DNA of 64,000 nt from DATLLN01 sp963720885 (GCA_963720885.1 CAVRGW010000005.1:930001-994000); one strand, 5' to 3'. Numbered from the stretch's first letter, positions 17,512-26,939 are shown. Notes: generated by a model not told the origin, from the letters alone. Program-made: numbers and translations.

Positions 17512-19768
17512 CGCGGCAGAGCGCCGGCTCGGCGCCGAACTGCTCGTAGACCAGGCGCGCCTCCTCGTCCTGCCCCAGCAGCTCAAGGCAGCGGGCCCGC
17601 TCGAACCGGCAGCCCAGCTGCTCGAAAGTCGCCGCCGCGCTGCGCAGCGCGAACTCGTCGCCGGCGATCCCGCGGGCCCGGTCGAACTGCGCGGCGACGC
17701 GCGGCACGCGCTCGAGCTGCGGCTCGTCGCGCACCCGCGTCAGCACCCGGTCGAGCCCGTCCAGGTCGCCAAGCATGGCGTGCGCCTCCGCCTCGATCGC
17801 CCATGCGCGCCAGCGGTTGCCCTTGAGCCCCCGCACACGGTCGAGCGCCAGGGCCGGCTCGCCGATCCCGAGCAGCGCGTGCCCGAACGTCAGGCCAAAC
17901 CCCTGGTGCGCCTCAGGGCCCATCCGCTGCTCGATCCGCTCGGCCCGCTCCTGCTCGCCGCGCAGGATGTGCACGCCGGCCACGGCGCCGGAGGCGACTC
18001 CGCCGATCATCGCCTGACGCCTGGCGGCGGCCGTCCGCCGGAAGACATCCAGGAACCGCTCGTAGGAGTCGAGCGCGTCGTCCCAGCGGTCCCACAGGAA
18101 GTAGGTCTCGACCAGGATCCGCGCCGGCAGCGACAGCCAGCGGGGATCGTCGCGCTGCGTCAGCTGCTCGGCCTTGCGGACGGCCTCGACCGATCCGGCG
18201 AAGTCCCCCAATGCCTGCCGCGTACGGGCCGAGGCGGCGCAGACGTCCATCTGCTCCTCGCGCCAGCGGATCTTGGGCAGCAGCGCGAACCGCGCCTCGT
18301 CGTTCTCGGCCGCCTCGTCATAGCGGTTCAGGGCGTGGAGCAGCACCGTCCGCGCGTCGCGGGCGGCCGAGGTCGTGCCGGGACGGCCCAGCCGCTCGGC
18401 GATCTCCAGCGCCCGGTCGGCCACCGTCAGCGCGAGCTCCTGCGGCTCAGCGGCCGTTTCGACCCGCCACGTGAACAGCGCGCCGGCGGTCAACAGGCGG
18501 GCCTCCATCGCCTCGTCGCCAGCCGCGGCCGCGTCGTCCAGGCCGCGGGCGATCTCGTCCTCGATCCGCTGCCTGGTGGCCGCCATCGCCCTGCTCGCGC
18601 TCCAGCGCGTCGGCGCGTCGGCCCACTTCCAGCGCAGTCGGGCCATGTCCGCCGACGGCAGCCCTGCAGTGACGCCGTGCTCCAGCGCACGGTCGTACGC
18701 CTCGAACGCCTTCTCGATCTGCTCGGCCATCCAGTAGGCGTCGCCCACCGCCTCGTACGACGCGCAGCGCTCGCGGTCGTCGACGGCCAGCGCCAGGGCC
18801 CGCTCGGCCTGCCGCAGCCCGAGGCCGTGCGCGCCCGCCCGGCGGGCGTCGAATGCGGCATCCAGCAGCAGGCGCACGGCATCGCTGCGCGCCTCCGACA
18901 GCCCCAGCCCGGCGGCCACGGCGTAGTGCGTCGCGACCACCTGGCGGTCGCCGTGGCCTCCCTGCTCGAGCCACCGCGCCAGGGCGAGGTGCAGCCGGGC
19001 CTTGTCGGTGCGCACCAGCGACTCGTAGGCGACGTCGCGGATCAGCATGTGTTTGAACGCCCACTCCGATCCCAGCGGCTGCACCATGTCGCGCGCGGCC
19101 AGCCCGCCCAGCAGCCGCTCCGGCGTGTCCACGTCGACCGCGGCCAGGTGATCCTTGGAGAACGTGCGTCCGACCACCGCCGCGCGCTGCAGCAGCCGCT
19201 TCTCGTCAGGCGACAGCAGGTCGAGGCGCGCGGCGATCACGCCGTGGACGGTCTCGGGGACGACGGCACCGCCGCCCTCCCCCCGCATGTGCAGGATCTC
19301 CTCGAGGAAGAACGGGTTGCCGCCGGCCAGCTCGATCGCGTCGTCACCGGAGCCGTTGCCCGAGATGGCGGCGGCCAGCCGCAGCATCTCGCCGTCGTCG
19401 ATCGCGTCCAGCGTGACGACGGTGGCGTTGCGAGAGCGGGCGCCCCAGCCCGGACGCGACGCGAGCAGCTCGTCGCGGGCCAGCACCAGCGCGACCAGCG
19501 GCACCCGCAGGTCGCCGGAGGTGACGTCCTCGACCAGATCGAGCAGCCCCGGCTCGGCCCATTGCGCATCCTCGATCACCAGCATCACCGGCGCCCGCTC
19601 GGCCAGCGCCACCAGCACCGAGCGCCAGGCGTCGCGCGCCCGCTGGGCGACGGAGGCAGGCTCGTCATCGTCGGGCACCTCCCGCTCGGCCAGGCCGGCG
19701 GTGCGCAACACCACCGTGACGTCGTCGTCGCAGTCCTCGCCGACCAGCGCCTGGAGCAGCCCGCGCAC
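17504..19768 (-). CDS. C-terminal part (AAA-ATPase/TPR) of a frameshifted cyclase-type regulator
   Basis: 754 aa continuing the protein begun at 20732. It carries VMLVIEDAQWAEPGLLDLVEDV (Walker B region of an AAA/STAND ATPase), GGNPFFLEEI and VHGVIAARLDLLSPDEKRLLQRAAVVGRTF, then many TPR-like helices to the end. This is the standard layout of the large adenylate-cyclase/LuxR-like ATPase regulators. The correct continuation QLWVCRCRPYGEGGAFQPLADLL is present upstream in this frame but out of frame with the N-terminal part. One extra base near 19893-19895 accounts for the break. The GTG at 19768 is only the first start available in this frame, not a likely native start. Confidence 0.75.
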   Translation of the reverse strand: MRGLLQALVGEDCDDDVTVVLRTAGLAEREVPDDDEPASVAQRARDAWRSVLVALAERAPVMLVIEDAQWAEPGLLDLVEDVTSGDLRVPLVALVLARDELLASRPGWGARSRNATVVTLDAIDDGEMLRLAAAISGNGSGDDAIELAGGNPFFLEEILHMRGEGGGAVVPETVHGVIAARLDLLSPDEKRLLQRAAVVGRTFSKDHLAAVDVDTPERLLGGLAARDMVQPLGSEWAFKHMLIRDVAYESLVRTDKARLHLALARWLEQGGHGDRQVVATHYAVAAGLGLSEARSDAVRLLLDAAFDARRAGAHGLGLRQAERALALAVDDRERCASYEAVGDAYWMAEQIEKAFEAYDRALEHGVTAGLPSADMARLRWKWADAPTRWSASRAMAATRQRIEDEIARGLDDAAAAGDEAMEARLLTAGALFTWRVETAAEPQELALTVADRALEIAERLGRPGTTSAARDARTVLLHALNRYDEAAENDEARFALLPKIRWREEQMDVCAASARTRQALGDFAGSVEAVRKAEQLTQRDDPRWLSLPARILVETYFLWDRWDDALDSYERFLDVFRRTAAARRQAMIGGVASGAVAGVHILRGEQERAERIEQRMGPEAHQGFGLTFGHALLGIGEPALALDRVRGLKGNRWRAWAIEAEAHAMLGDLDGLDRVLTRVRDEPQLERVPRVAAQFDRARGIAGDEFALRSAAATFEQLGCRFERARCLELLGQDEEARLVYEQFGAEPALCRVK

Positions 19769-20732
19769 CGCGGCCCGCGCCTCCTCGACGCTCGCCGACG
19801 GGTCGACCGCGGCGCTCCGCCGGAGCAGGTCGGCCAGCGGCTGGAAGGCGCCCCCCTCGCCGTAGGGACGGCAGCGGCAGACCCAGAGCTGAGGGCGGCT
19901 CGTCGTGGGACTGCAGCTCGATCACGACCTCCTCGGCCAGCCGGCTCTTGCCGATCCCCGGCTCGCCGACGACGGTGACCATGTGCGGACGGCGGTGCTC
20001 GACCGCGCGATCGCACAGCGTCGTGATCAGCGACAGCTCACCCGACCGGCCGACGAACGGCCCCGACGACCGGCGCTGCCGGTACACGGTGGAGGGCGCG
20101 ATGCGCTCGACGGCGTGAGCCGGGATGCCGCCCTCGCGACCCTTGAAGATCACCGTGCGCGGCTGGACGGTCTGGACCAGTGGCTGGAGCGCACGGAAGG
20201 TGCGGTCGCCGACCAGCACCTCGCCGGGCTCGGCCGCCTGCTGCAGGCGGGCCGCGACGTTGACCGCGTCGCCGGTGACCAGGAAGTCGCGGCCGATGTC
20301 GGAGCCGGTGGCGACGACGCCGGTGTTGACGCCGACGCGCAGGATCAGATCCTGCCCATGGCGCCGGGCGATGCCGGTCAGCCGCGACCGCATGCCGAGC
20401 GCGGCGCGGACGGCGCGCTCAGGGTCGTCCTCATGCGCCGTCGGCACGCCGAACACCGCCATGATCGCGTCGCCGATGAACTTCTCGACGGTGCCGCCGA
20501 ACGACGCCACCACCTGGGACAGCTGGTCGTAGACGTCCGCCAGCAGCGCCCGCAGGGCCTCGGCGTCCATTCTGGTCGCGAGCTGGGTCGAGTCAGTCAG
20601 GTCGGCGAAGACGATCGTCGCCAGCTTCCGCTCCTCGCCACCGGCCACCGACACCGGCCGGCCGCAGCTCGGGCAGAAACGTGCGCCGTCGGGGATCGCC
20701 CCACCGCACGCCGGGCACGTGATGATCGGCAT
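19665..20732 (-). CDS. N-terminal part (zinc ribbon + class III nucleotidyl cyclase) of a frameshifted regulator
   Basis: The reading frame starts with a zinc ribbon (CPACGGAIPDGARFCPSCG). A class III adenylate/guanylate cyclase domain follows, with VFADLTDSTQLA (metal-binding Asp) and GDAIMAVFGVP. An AAA domain then opens with VVGEPGIGKSRLAEEV (Walker A). From about residue 280 the frame turns to Arg/Gly-rich nonsense because of a one-base insertion in a G run at 19893-19895. The intact gene would run 20732 to 17504 and encode roughly 1,075 aa. It begins 3 nt after the stop of the TrpB2 gene and so is probably co-transcribed. It may be a decayed gene, a real two-frame product or a sequence error. 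Confidence 0.75.
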   Translation of the reverse strand: MPIITCPACGGAIPDGARFCPSCGRPVSVAGGEERKLATIVFADLTDSTQLATRMDAEALRALLADVYDQLSQVVASFGGTVEKFIGDAIMAVFGVPTAHEDDPERAVRAALGMRSRLTGIARRHGQDLILRVGVNTGVVATGSDIGRDFLVTGDAVNVAARLQQAAEPGEVLVGDRTFRALQPLVQTVQPRTVIFKGREGGIPAHAVERIAPSTVYRQRRSSGPFVGRSGELSLITTLCDRAVEHRRPHMVTVVGEPGIGKSRLAEEVVIELQSHDEPPSALGLPLPSLRRGGRLPAAGRPAPAERRGRPVGERRGGAGRGARAAPGAGRRGLRRRRHGGVAHRRPGRAGGARR

Positions 20733-20735
20733 GTG

Positions 20736-22115
20736 CTAGGCGGTCACCCCCGCCGGCTTGGGCAGCGACTCGATCGCCCGCAGAGCCCGCTGGATCTCGG
20801 CCTCAGGCAGCTCGTAGTCCTCGAGCTCACCGTGGAGGTAGGCGTCGTAGGCGGCCATATCGAAGTGCCCGTGGCCGGAGAGGTTGAACAGGATCGCCTG
20901 CGAGGTGCCGGCCTCGTCGGCGCGGCGGGCGGCGTCGATGGCCCCCTTGATGGCGTGGGAGCTCTCGGGCGCCGGGATGATCGCCTCGGTACGGGCGAAC
21001 GTCATCGCGGCCTCGAACACCTCGGTCTGCGTGAAGGCCTGCGCCCGGATCAGGTCGTCCAGCAGCAGCTGGGACACGATCGGCGCGGCACCGTGATAGC
21101 GCAGGCCGCCGGCATGGATCCCCGGCGGGATGAAGTCGTGTCCCAGCGTGTGCATCGGCACGAGCGGCGTCAGCCGGCCGGTGTCGCCGAAGTCGTATGC
21201 GAAGGGGCCACGGGTCAGCGTCGGGCAGGCAGCGGGCTCGCAGGCGATGATCTCGATGTCGGCGCCGGCGATCTTGTCGCGGACAAAGGGCAGCGCGAGG
21301 CCGCCGAAGTTGCTGCCGCCGCCGACGCAGCCGATGACGACGTCGATCCCGTCCTCCCCCGCTACGGCGAGCTGCTTCTGCGCCTCCTGGCCGATCACCG
21401 TCTGGTGCATCAGCACGTGGTTGAGGACGGAGCCCAGCGAGTAGCTGGTGTCCTCGCGGGTCGCGGCGTCCTCGACCGCCTCGGAGATCGCGATTCCGAG
21501 ACTCCCCGGCGAGTCAGGGTGGGCGTCGCGGATCTGCCGGCCGGCGTTGGTGTCGGGCGACGGGCTGGGGACGACGTCGGCGCCCCACGTCTCCATCATG
21601 ATCCGGCGGTACGGCTTCTGCTCGTAGCTGACCCGCACCATGTAGACCTTGCACTCCAGCCCGAACATCTGGCAGGCGAGCGCGAGCGACGACCCCCACT
21701 GGCCGGCCCCGGTCTCGGTCGCCAGGCGCTTGCGGCCGGCCTTCGCGCTGTAGAAGGCCTGCGGCACGGCGGTGTTCGGCTTGTGCGACCCGGCGGGCGA
21801 GACGCCCTCGTACTTGTAGTAGATGCGGGAGCCGGTGCCCAGCGCCTGCTCGAGCCGGCGGGCGCGGTAGAGCGGCGTCGGCCGCCACATCCGGTAGACG
21901 TCCAGCACCTCGTCCGGCACGGCGACCTCGGGATCGGTCGAGACCTCCTGGAGGATGATGTCCATCGGGAACAGCGGCGCCAGATCGTCTGGCCCCACGG
22001 GCTCGCCGGTGCCCGGATGGAGCGGCGGCTGGGGCCGGTTCGGCATGTCGGCCGCGATGTTGTACCAGTGCCGCGGGATCTCGCTTTCCGGCAGCTGGAT
22101 CTTGGTGTCGCTCAT
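20736..22115 (-). CDS. Tryptophan synthase beta chain, TrpB2 type
   Basis: A 459-aa PLP enzyme joining indole and serine to make tryptophan. GSHKPNTAV holds the PLP lysine K112, and CVGGGSNFGG is the phosphate-binding glycine loop. The long N-terminal segment (RHWYNIAADMPNRPQPPLHPGTG) is typical of the TrpB2 group, which often works without TrpA or salvages free indole. No other trp genes are nearby, which agrees with a salvage role. The ATG at 22115 is preceded by AGAGGA. It is divergent from the aminopeptidase gene and sits 3 nt ahead of the cyclase regulator. Confidence 0.93.
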   Translation of the reverse strand: MSDTKIQLPESEIPRHWYNIAADMPNRPQPPLHPGTGEPVGPDDLAPLFPMDIILQEVSTDPEVAVPDEVLDVYRMWRPTPLYRARRLEQALGTGSRIYYKYEGVSPAGSHKPNTAVPQAFYSAKAGRKRLATETGAGQWGSSLALACQMFGLECKVYMVRVSYEQKPYRRIMMETWGADVVPSPSPDTNAGRQIRDAHPDSPGSLGIAISEAVEDAATREDTSYSLGSVLNHVLMHQTVIGQEAQKQLAVAGEDGIDVVIGCVGGGSNFGGLALPFVRDKIAGADIEIIACEPAACPTLTRGPFAYDFGDTGRLTPLVPMHTLGHDFIPPGIHAGGLRYHGAAPIVSQLLLDDLIRAQAFTQTEVFEAAMTFARTEAIIPAPESSHAIKGAIDAARRADEAGTSQAILFNLSGHGHFDMAAYDAYLHGELEDYELPEAEIQRALRAIESLPKPAGVTA

Positions 22116-22163
22116 GATCGTCCTCTCGCCGTCGTGGGGGAGCCCTAGGATACTCAGACCCGC

Positions 22164-23657
22164 ATGAGGATCACGACCTCCGCCGCGAAGCCCACCTCCG
22201 TCCAGGCCGATCTGCTGGCGGTCGCCGTGACCAAGCCGCTGGAGCTGTCCGGCGCCGTCGCCGAGCTGGACGAGGCGCTGGGCGGCGAGATCTCCCGCCT
22301 GGTCCGCGCCGGCGAGGTGAGGCCGGGAGCCGGCTCGCTGACGGTGCTGCACACGGAGGGCCGCGGAATCCGGGCCAGGCGTGTTGCCCTGGCGGGCATG
22401 GGGTCCGGTGGAAGGGCGGGCGACGACGAGCTGCGCAACGCCGCGGCGGCCGCGGCCCGCGCCCTGCAGCGCGCCCGCGGCACCCGGATGGCGATGGTGG
22501 CGGACATCCCCGGGTTCGACGCTGCGGAGGCGGCGCGCTGCGTGGTCGACGGCGTCGCAATCGGCACCTACCGCTACGACCGCTTCCGCACGCGGCGCGA
22601 CCTCCCGCCGGTGCCGGCGTCGCTGAGCCTGCTGACGCCGGAGCGTGCCGTCGGCGCCGCAGCGCGGCGGGCGGGGCTCGTCGCCGCCGCCACGAACCGC
22701 GCCCGCGACCTGCAGAACGCGCCGCCGAACGTCCTCGGTCCGCAGGAGCTGGCCGACCGCGCCCGCGAGCTGGCCCGTGAGCATCCGGCGCTGCGCGTCC
22801 GCGTGCTCGACCGCCGCGGCCTGGAGCGGCGGCGGATGGGCGCCTTCCTGGCAACGGCGCAGGCGAGCAGCCGTCCGCCCCTGCTGATCGCCCTCGAGCA
22901 CACGCCCCAGCGGGCGACGCGGCGCCGCGGGGAGGTTGTGCTGGGCATCGTCGGCAAGGGGCTGACGTACGACAGCGGCGGCTACAGCCTGAAACCCCGG
23001 AACTCGCTGGTCGGCATGAAGTACGACATGTCGGGCGCGGCCGCGGCGATCGAGGCGACCTCCGCGATCGCGGAGCTCGGCCTGCAGCTTCGCGTCGTCA
23101 CCGTGGTCGGCGCTTGCGAGAACATGGTCGCCCGGGACGCGATGAAGGTCGACGACGTCGTCACCGCAGCCAACGGCAAGACGATCGAGATCACCAACAC
23201 CGACGCCGAAGGGCGGCTGGTGCTGGCCGACTGCCTCCACTACGCGCGCGGCGAGGGCGCGACCCACGTGGTCGACCTGGCGACGCTGACCGGCGGCATC
23301 GTCACCGGGCTGGGCGACTTCCACGCCGGGCTGTTCGGGCGCGACCAGGAGTGGGTCGACCGGCTGATGGCCGCCGGCGAGCGCAGCGGCGACCACCTGT
23401 GGCCGATGCCGCTCCACGACACCTTCCGCCGACTCTACCGGTCGGACATCGCCGACATGGCCAACTCGGGGACGTCCGGTGCCGCGCAGCCCTGCTACGC
23501 CGCGCACTTCCTCTCGGAGTTCGCCGGGGACGGGCCGTGGGCCCACCTCGACATCGCCGGCACGGCCGACCTGACCCGGCCGCGCGACTACTACGCCAAG
23601 GGAGGCACCGGGTTCGGCGTGCGGCTGCTCGTCGAGCTGGCGGAGTCGCTGTGCTGA
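22164..23657 (+). CDS. pepA: Leucyl aminopeptidase, M17 family
   Basis: A 497-aa cytosolic aminopeptidase that removes N-terminal residues from peptides using two metal ions. The C-terminal catalytic half shows GKGLTYDSGGYSLKP (metal and catalytic Lys/Asp) and the family signature NTDAEGRL at 345-352, then LATLTGG. The N-terminal 160 residues are the usual non-catalytic domain. TAGGAT at 22146-22151 could be its -10 box. It overlaps the following acyl-CoA dehydrogenase by 7 nt. Confidence 0.95.
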   Translation: MRITTSAAKPTSVQADLLAVAVTKPLELSGAVAELDEALGGEISRLVRAGEVRPGAGSLTVLHTEGRGIRARRVALAGMGSGGRAGDDELRNAAAAAARALQRARGTRMAMVADIPGFDAAEAARCVVDGVAIGTYRYDRFRTRRDLPPVPASLSLLTPERAVGAAARRAGLVAAATNRARDLQNAPPNVLGPQELADRARELAREHPALRVRVLDRRGLERRRMGAFLATAQASSRPPLLIALEHTPQRATRRRGEVVLGIVGKGLTYDSGGYSLKPRNSLVGMKYDMSGAAAAIEATSAIAELGLQLRVVTVVGACENMVARDAMKVDDVVTAANGKTIEITNTDAEGRLVLADCLHYARGEGATHVVDLATLTGGIVTGLGDFHAGLFGRDQEWVDRLMAAGERSGDHLWPMPLHDTFRRLYRSDIADMANSGTSGAAQPCYAAHFLSEFAGDGPWAHLDIAGTADLTRPRDYYAKGGTGFGVRLLVELAESLC

Positions 23658-24787
23658 GCTACGACCTGTCGGACGAGCAGCGGCTGTTCCGCGACACCGT
23701 CCGCGAGTTCGCCGAGGGCGAGATCGGCCCGGTCGCCGAGGAGCTGGATCGCGAGGGGCGGTTTCCGGTTGAGCTCGTTCGCCGCGCCGCCGACCTCGGG
23801 CTGATGGGCATCCCGCTACCCGAGCAGTGGGGCGGTGCGGGCGCCGGCACCGTCTCGTATGCGATCGCCGTCGAGGAGCTGGCCCGTGTCGACAGCTCGT
23901 TCGCGATCACGGTCGCGGCCCACACGTCGCTGGGCACGATGCCGATCTACCTGTTCGGCAGCGACGAGCAGCGCGGCCGGTGGCTGCCCGATCTCGCCGC
24001 CGGCAGGGGCCTGGGCGCGTTCGGGCTGACCGAGCCGGGTGCCGGATCGGACGCCGGCGCCACCCGGACGGCGGGGCGGCTTGAGGACGGCGACTGGGTG
24101 ATCGACGGGTCCAAGATGTTCATCACCAACGCCGGCACGGAGCTCTCGCGGTTGGTCACGATCACCGCCCGAACGGGCGACGACGAGATCTCGAACATCG
24201 TGGTCGAGAACGGGACGCTCGGGTACGACCAGTCGGCGCCGCTCAAGAAGATGGGCTGGCGCTCGTCCGACACGCGCGAGCTGACGTTCAGCGGATGCCG
24301 TGTCCCCGGAGGCAACCTGCTCGGGCCGCGCGGGGCGGGGTTCCGGCAGTTCCTGGAGATCCTGGACGGCGGCCGCATCAGCGTCGCCGCGCTGGGGCTG
24401 GGGATGGCGCAGGGCGCGTTCGAGATGGCGCTGCGCTACGCCCGCGAGCGCGAGCAGTTCGGGCGGCCGATCGGCCGCTTCCAGGCGGTGCAGTTCAAAC
24501 TCGCGGACATGGCCACCGAGGTCGAGGCGGGCCGCAACCTGGTGCTGAAGGCGGCGTGGCTCAAGGACGAGGGCCGGGAGTTCGCGCAGGCAGCGGCCAT
24601 CGCCAAGCTCTACACCGGTGAGCTGGCCCGGCGGGCATGCAACGAGGCGGTGCAGATCCACGGCGGCTACGGCTTCATGGACGAGTACCCGGTCAGCCGG
24701 TTCTACCGCGACGCCAAGGTGCTCGAGATCGGCGAGGGGACGAACGAGATCCAGCGGCTCGTGATCGCGCGCGGCCTGGGCCTGTGA
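23651..24787 (+). CDS. Acyl-CoA dehydrogenase
   Basis: A 378-aa FAD enzyme of full family length that oxidises an acyl-CoA to the 2-enoyl form and passes electrons to ETF. Seen are LTEPGAGSDAG (FAD/substrate loop), DGSKMFITNAG, YAREREQFGRPI, QIHGGYGFMDEYP and the catalytic base in GEGTNEIQ (E362, as in short/medium-chain enzymes). It could act on isovaleryl-CoA or another short acyl-CoA, but the substrate is not fixed by sequence alone. The GTG at 23651 overlaps pepA, and its own stop overlaps the next start (GTGA), so the three genes form one operon. Confidence 0.93.
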   Translation: MLSYDLSDEQRLFRDTVREFAEGEIGPVAEELDREGRFPVELVRRAADLGLMGIPLPEQWGGAGAGTVSYAIAVEELARVDSSFAITVAAHTSLGTMPIYLFGSDEQRGRWLPDLAAGRGLGAFGLTEPGAGSDAGATRTAGRLEDGDWVIDGSKMFITNAGTELSRLVTITARTGDDEISNIVVENGTLGYDQSAPLKKMGWRSSDTRELTFSGCRVPGGNLLGPRGAGFRQFLEILDGGRISVAALGLGMAQGAFEMALRYAREREQFGRPIGRFQAVQFKLADMATEVEAGRNLVLKAAWLKDEGREFAQAAAIAKLYTGELARRACNEAVQIHGGYGFMDEYPVSRFYRDAKVLEIGEGTNEIQRLVIARGLGL

Positions 24788-25317
24788 CGGCATTCCAATC
24801 GGTGCAGGTCGCCGGAACGGTGCTGGCGGTCGCGGTGCTGCTGGGGACGATCGCATCGCGGCTGCTTCCGCCCGGGGCGTGGCGCCGGAACGCGTGGGAT
24901 CTGGCGATCGTGCTCGGCTGCGCGTCGCCGGTGCTGGCGCTGCTCGGCCCCTACCTGCAGGGTCGGATCTGGCCCGGCGCGGCGATCATCGCGGCCGGCT
25001 ACGGCGGCTTCTTCCTGATCCGCACACGCCAGCTGCGTCGCGCCGACCGCGACGGGGTGCGCCGTCTGCTGGGGCTTGAGAAGAACGCCAGCTACGGCGA
25101 GGCGCTGAGCACCGCCGAGCGGATCGAGCCGCAGCCGCTGACCACGACCGGGCGCCTCGTGCTGGCGGCCGGCGCGGCCGCGGCGATCGTCGCCGGCATC
25201 GCGCTCGACCGCTTCGAGATCGCCGTCATCGCCCTGCTTCTGGGCGCAGCGCAGACGACCGTCAGCGGCACCTACCGGCGGTCGCTGGCCGCCAAGGTGC
25301 GCGCGATCGGCCACTGA
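24784..25317 (+). CDS. Small membrane protein, unknown function
   Basis: 177 aa with four predicted membrane helices in two pairs: the first pair within residues 8-75, the second within 118-160 (LVLAAGAAAAIVAGIAL, then IAVIALLLGAA). Between them is a charged cytosolic loop, RTRQLRRADRDGVRRLLGLEKN. I do not recognise a family. The GTG start overlaps the acyl-CoA dehydrogenase stop by GTGA, indicating translational coupling, but that context does not reveal a role. Confidence 0.7.
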   Translation: MTAFQSVQVAGTVLAVAVLLGTIASRLLPPGAWRRNAWDLAIVLGCASPVLALLGPYLQGRIWPGAAIIAAGYGGFFLIRTRQLRRADRDGVRRLLGLEKNASYGEALSTAERIEPQPLTTTGRLVLAAGAAAAIVAGIALDRFEIAVIALLLGAAQTTVSGTYRRSLAAKVRAIGH

Positions 25318-25349
25318 GGAATCGGACCCGCGGTCTGGCCCGCCCATGT

Positions 25350-25355
25350 TAGTAT
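25350..25355 (+). promoter_or_regulatory. Candidate -10 box
   Basis: TAGTAT stands 30 nt before the start of the small ABM-like gene, with a GGGAGGG ribosome site between them. No convincing -35 is seen. Confidence 0.35.
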
Positions 25356-25385
25356 CGGGCGTCACTACCACGGGAGGGTCGAGCG

Positions 25386-25694
25386 ATGCATGCACGCGTC
25401 ACACGGGTGCGCGGGAACTCCGAGACGATGGAGGCGGGCATCGCCCACTTCCGCGACACGCTGCTCGAGCAGCTCGAGCGCATGCCCGGGTTCCGCGACG
25501 CCGTGTTGATGATCGACCGCGAGCACGGGGACGGGCTCGCCATCACCATGTGGGACACCGAGGATGCAATGCGCCAGAGCGAGCAGGGCGCGGACGCGCT
25601 GCGGGCACAGTCGGCCTCGCAGATGGAGGCGTCGGTGAGCAGCGTCGAGCGCTTCGAGATCGTCGTGCAGTCGTCGGCTATCGCATCCGGGTGA
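25386..25694 (+). CDS. Small antibiotic-biosynthesis-monooxygenase-like (dimeric alpha/beta barrel) protein
   Basis: 102 aa. The pattern HARVTRVRGNSETMEAGIAHFRDTLLEQLERMPGFRDAVLMID, then LAITMWDTEDAMRQSE, and a final strand (VERFEIVVQ) fits the ABM/ferredoxin-like barrel fold of about 100 residues. Members range from monooxygenases to simple stress proteins, so no substrate can be named. GGAGGG (25373-25378) is well placed before the ATG. The 3' end overlaps the convergent threonine dehydratase gene by 17 nt. Confidence 0.65.
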   Translation: MHARVTRVRGNSETMEAGIAHFRDTLLEQLERMPGFRDAVLMIDREHGDGLAITMWDTEDAMRQSEQGADALRAQSASQMEASVSSVERFEIVVQSSAIASG

Positions 25695-26880
25695 CCGGGT
25701 AGCCCTGTTCCCGAATCAGTCCGACCATGTGCTCGGCATGCGCCTCGTCGCGCGTCTCCATGATCACCTCGATGCCTGTCTCGGCAACGGCGACGTCGAC
25801 GCTCTCCCTGTGATGTGACACCGCCAGCACGTTGGTGTGCGCGTCGGCGATCACCCCGAGCAGCTTCATCAGCGCTCCGGGCCGGTCGATCAGCCGCGTG
25901 CGGATCACCAGGTACCGGCCCTGATTGGACAGGCCGAAGCGGATCACCTGCATCAGCAGCGGCGTATCGATGTTGCCTCCGGAGAGGACGGCGACGGCGC
26001 GGCGCGCGGTGATCTTGCCTGACAACAGTGCCGCCAGGCCAACGGCCCCCGCGCCCTCGACGACCGACTTCGTCCGCTCCAGCAGATGGACGATGGTCTG
26101 ACCGATCTCAGCGTCGGTCACCGTGATCACGTCGTCGACCAGGTCGCGGATGATCGGGAACGTGATCTCCCCCGGTCGCTTGACGGCGATGCCGTCAGCG
26201 ATCGTCTCCGTCTGCCGCACCGGGTGGATCTCGCCGTGCTCGAGCGATGCGACGTACGGCGCACAGCCGGCAGCCTCGACGCCGATCACGCGGATCTCCG
26301 GCCGCAAGGCCTTGACGGCCGACGCGATGCCGGACAGGAGGCCGCCCCCGCCCAGCGGGACGACCACGACGTCGGCGTCCGGCACGTCGTCGAGGATCTC
26401 GAGGCCGACCGTGCCCTGTCCGGCGATCACCGCCTCGTCGTCGAACGGGTGCACCAGGGTCTTGCCGTTGCGGCCGGCCTCGGCGCGGGCCGCCTCGACC
26501 GCGTCGTCGACGCTGTCGCCGGACAGTTCGACCCGGGCGCCGTAGCCCTCGGTCGCGCCGATCTTGGCCAGCGACGCCGAGTGCGGCATGTAGACAACGG
26601 CGGGAACGCCGGCGGAGCGGGCCGCCCAGGCAACGGCCTGCGCGTGGTTGCCGGCCGACGGGGCGATCACACCCGCAGCGCGCTCGGCGTCCGACAGCGA
26701 CTGGATCTTGGTGTACGCCCCGCGGATCTTGAACGCGCCGGTCTTCTGCTGGTTCTCGAACTTCAGGAACACATCGCAGCCCGCCCACTCCGAGAACGTG
26801 TCGGAGCGGTGCACCGGCGTGCGGTGGGCGACGCCGCGGAGTCCGTCCGCCGCCGCCTTGATCCGGTCGAGTGCCACCAT
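25678..26880 (-). CDS. ilvA: Threonine ammonia-lyase with ACT domain
   Basis: A 400-aa PLP enzyme that deaminates threonine to 2-oxobutanoate, the entry to isoleucine. KTGAFKIRGA contains the PLP lysine K51, SAGNHAQAVAW follows, and VVPLGGGGLLSG is the phosphate loop. Residues about 325-400 (YLVIRTRLIDRPGALMKLLGVIAD) form one ACT domain, the short regulatory version found in TdcB/IlvA-like enzymes of Gram-positives. Divergent from the pyrophosphatase gene with only 59 nt between. Confidence 0.92.
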   Translation of the reverse strand: MVALDRIKAAADGLRGVAHRTPVHRSDTFSEWAGCDVFLKFENQQKTGAFKIRGAYTKIQSLSDAERAAGVIAPSAGNHAQAVAWAARSAGVPAVVYMPHSASLAKIGATEGYGARVELSGDSVDDAVEAARAEAGRNGKTLVHPFDDEAVIAGQGTVGLEILDDVPDADVVVVPLGGGGLLSGIASAVKALRPEIRVIGVEAAGCAPYVASLEHGEIHPVRQTETIADGIAVKRPGEITFPIIRDLVDDVITVTDAEIGQTIVHLLERTKSVVEGAGAVGLAALLSGKITARRAVAVLSGGNIDTPLLMQVIRFGLSNQGRYLVIRTRLIDRPGALMKLLGVIADAHTNVLAVSHHRESVDVAVAETGIEVIMETRDEAHAEHMVGLIREQGYPVTRMR

Positions 26881-26927
26881 GATGAGGGCGAACAGTACCC
26901 GCTCCGCGAATCGTCGGCGGCTTCCGA

Positions 26928-26933
26928 TACGCT
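26928..26933 (+). promoter_or_regulatory. Candidate -10 box for a leaderless pyrophosphatase transcript
   Basis: TACGCT lies 6 nt before the GTG at 26940 and no ribosome site is present, so transcription would start at about the start codon. Confidence 0.3.
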
Positions 26934-26939
26934 CCGCCG

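Noticed and set aside
17780..19978. 732-aa plus-strand ORF opposite the cyclase regulator
   Set aside because: Shadow frame; the minus strand carries Walker B and TPR sequence with good family match.
22115..23546. Upstream extension of the TrpB2 reading frame to 23546
   Set aside because: The frame is merely open over the antisense of pepA; the AGAGGA site and family start place the gene start at 22115.
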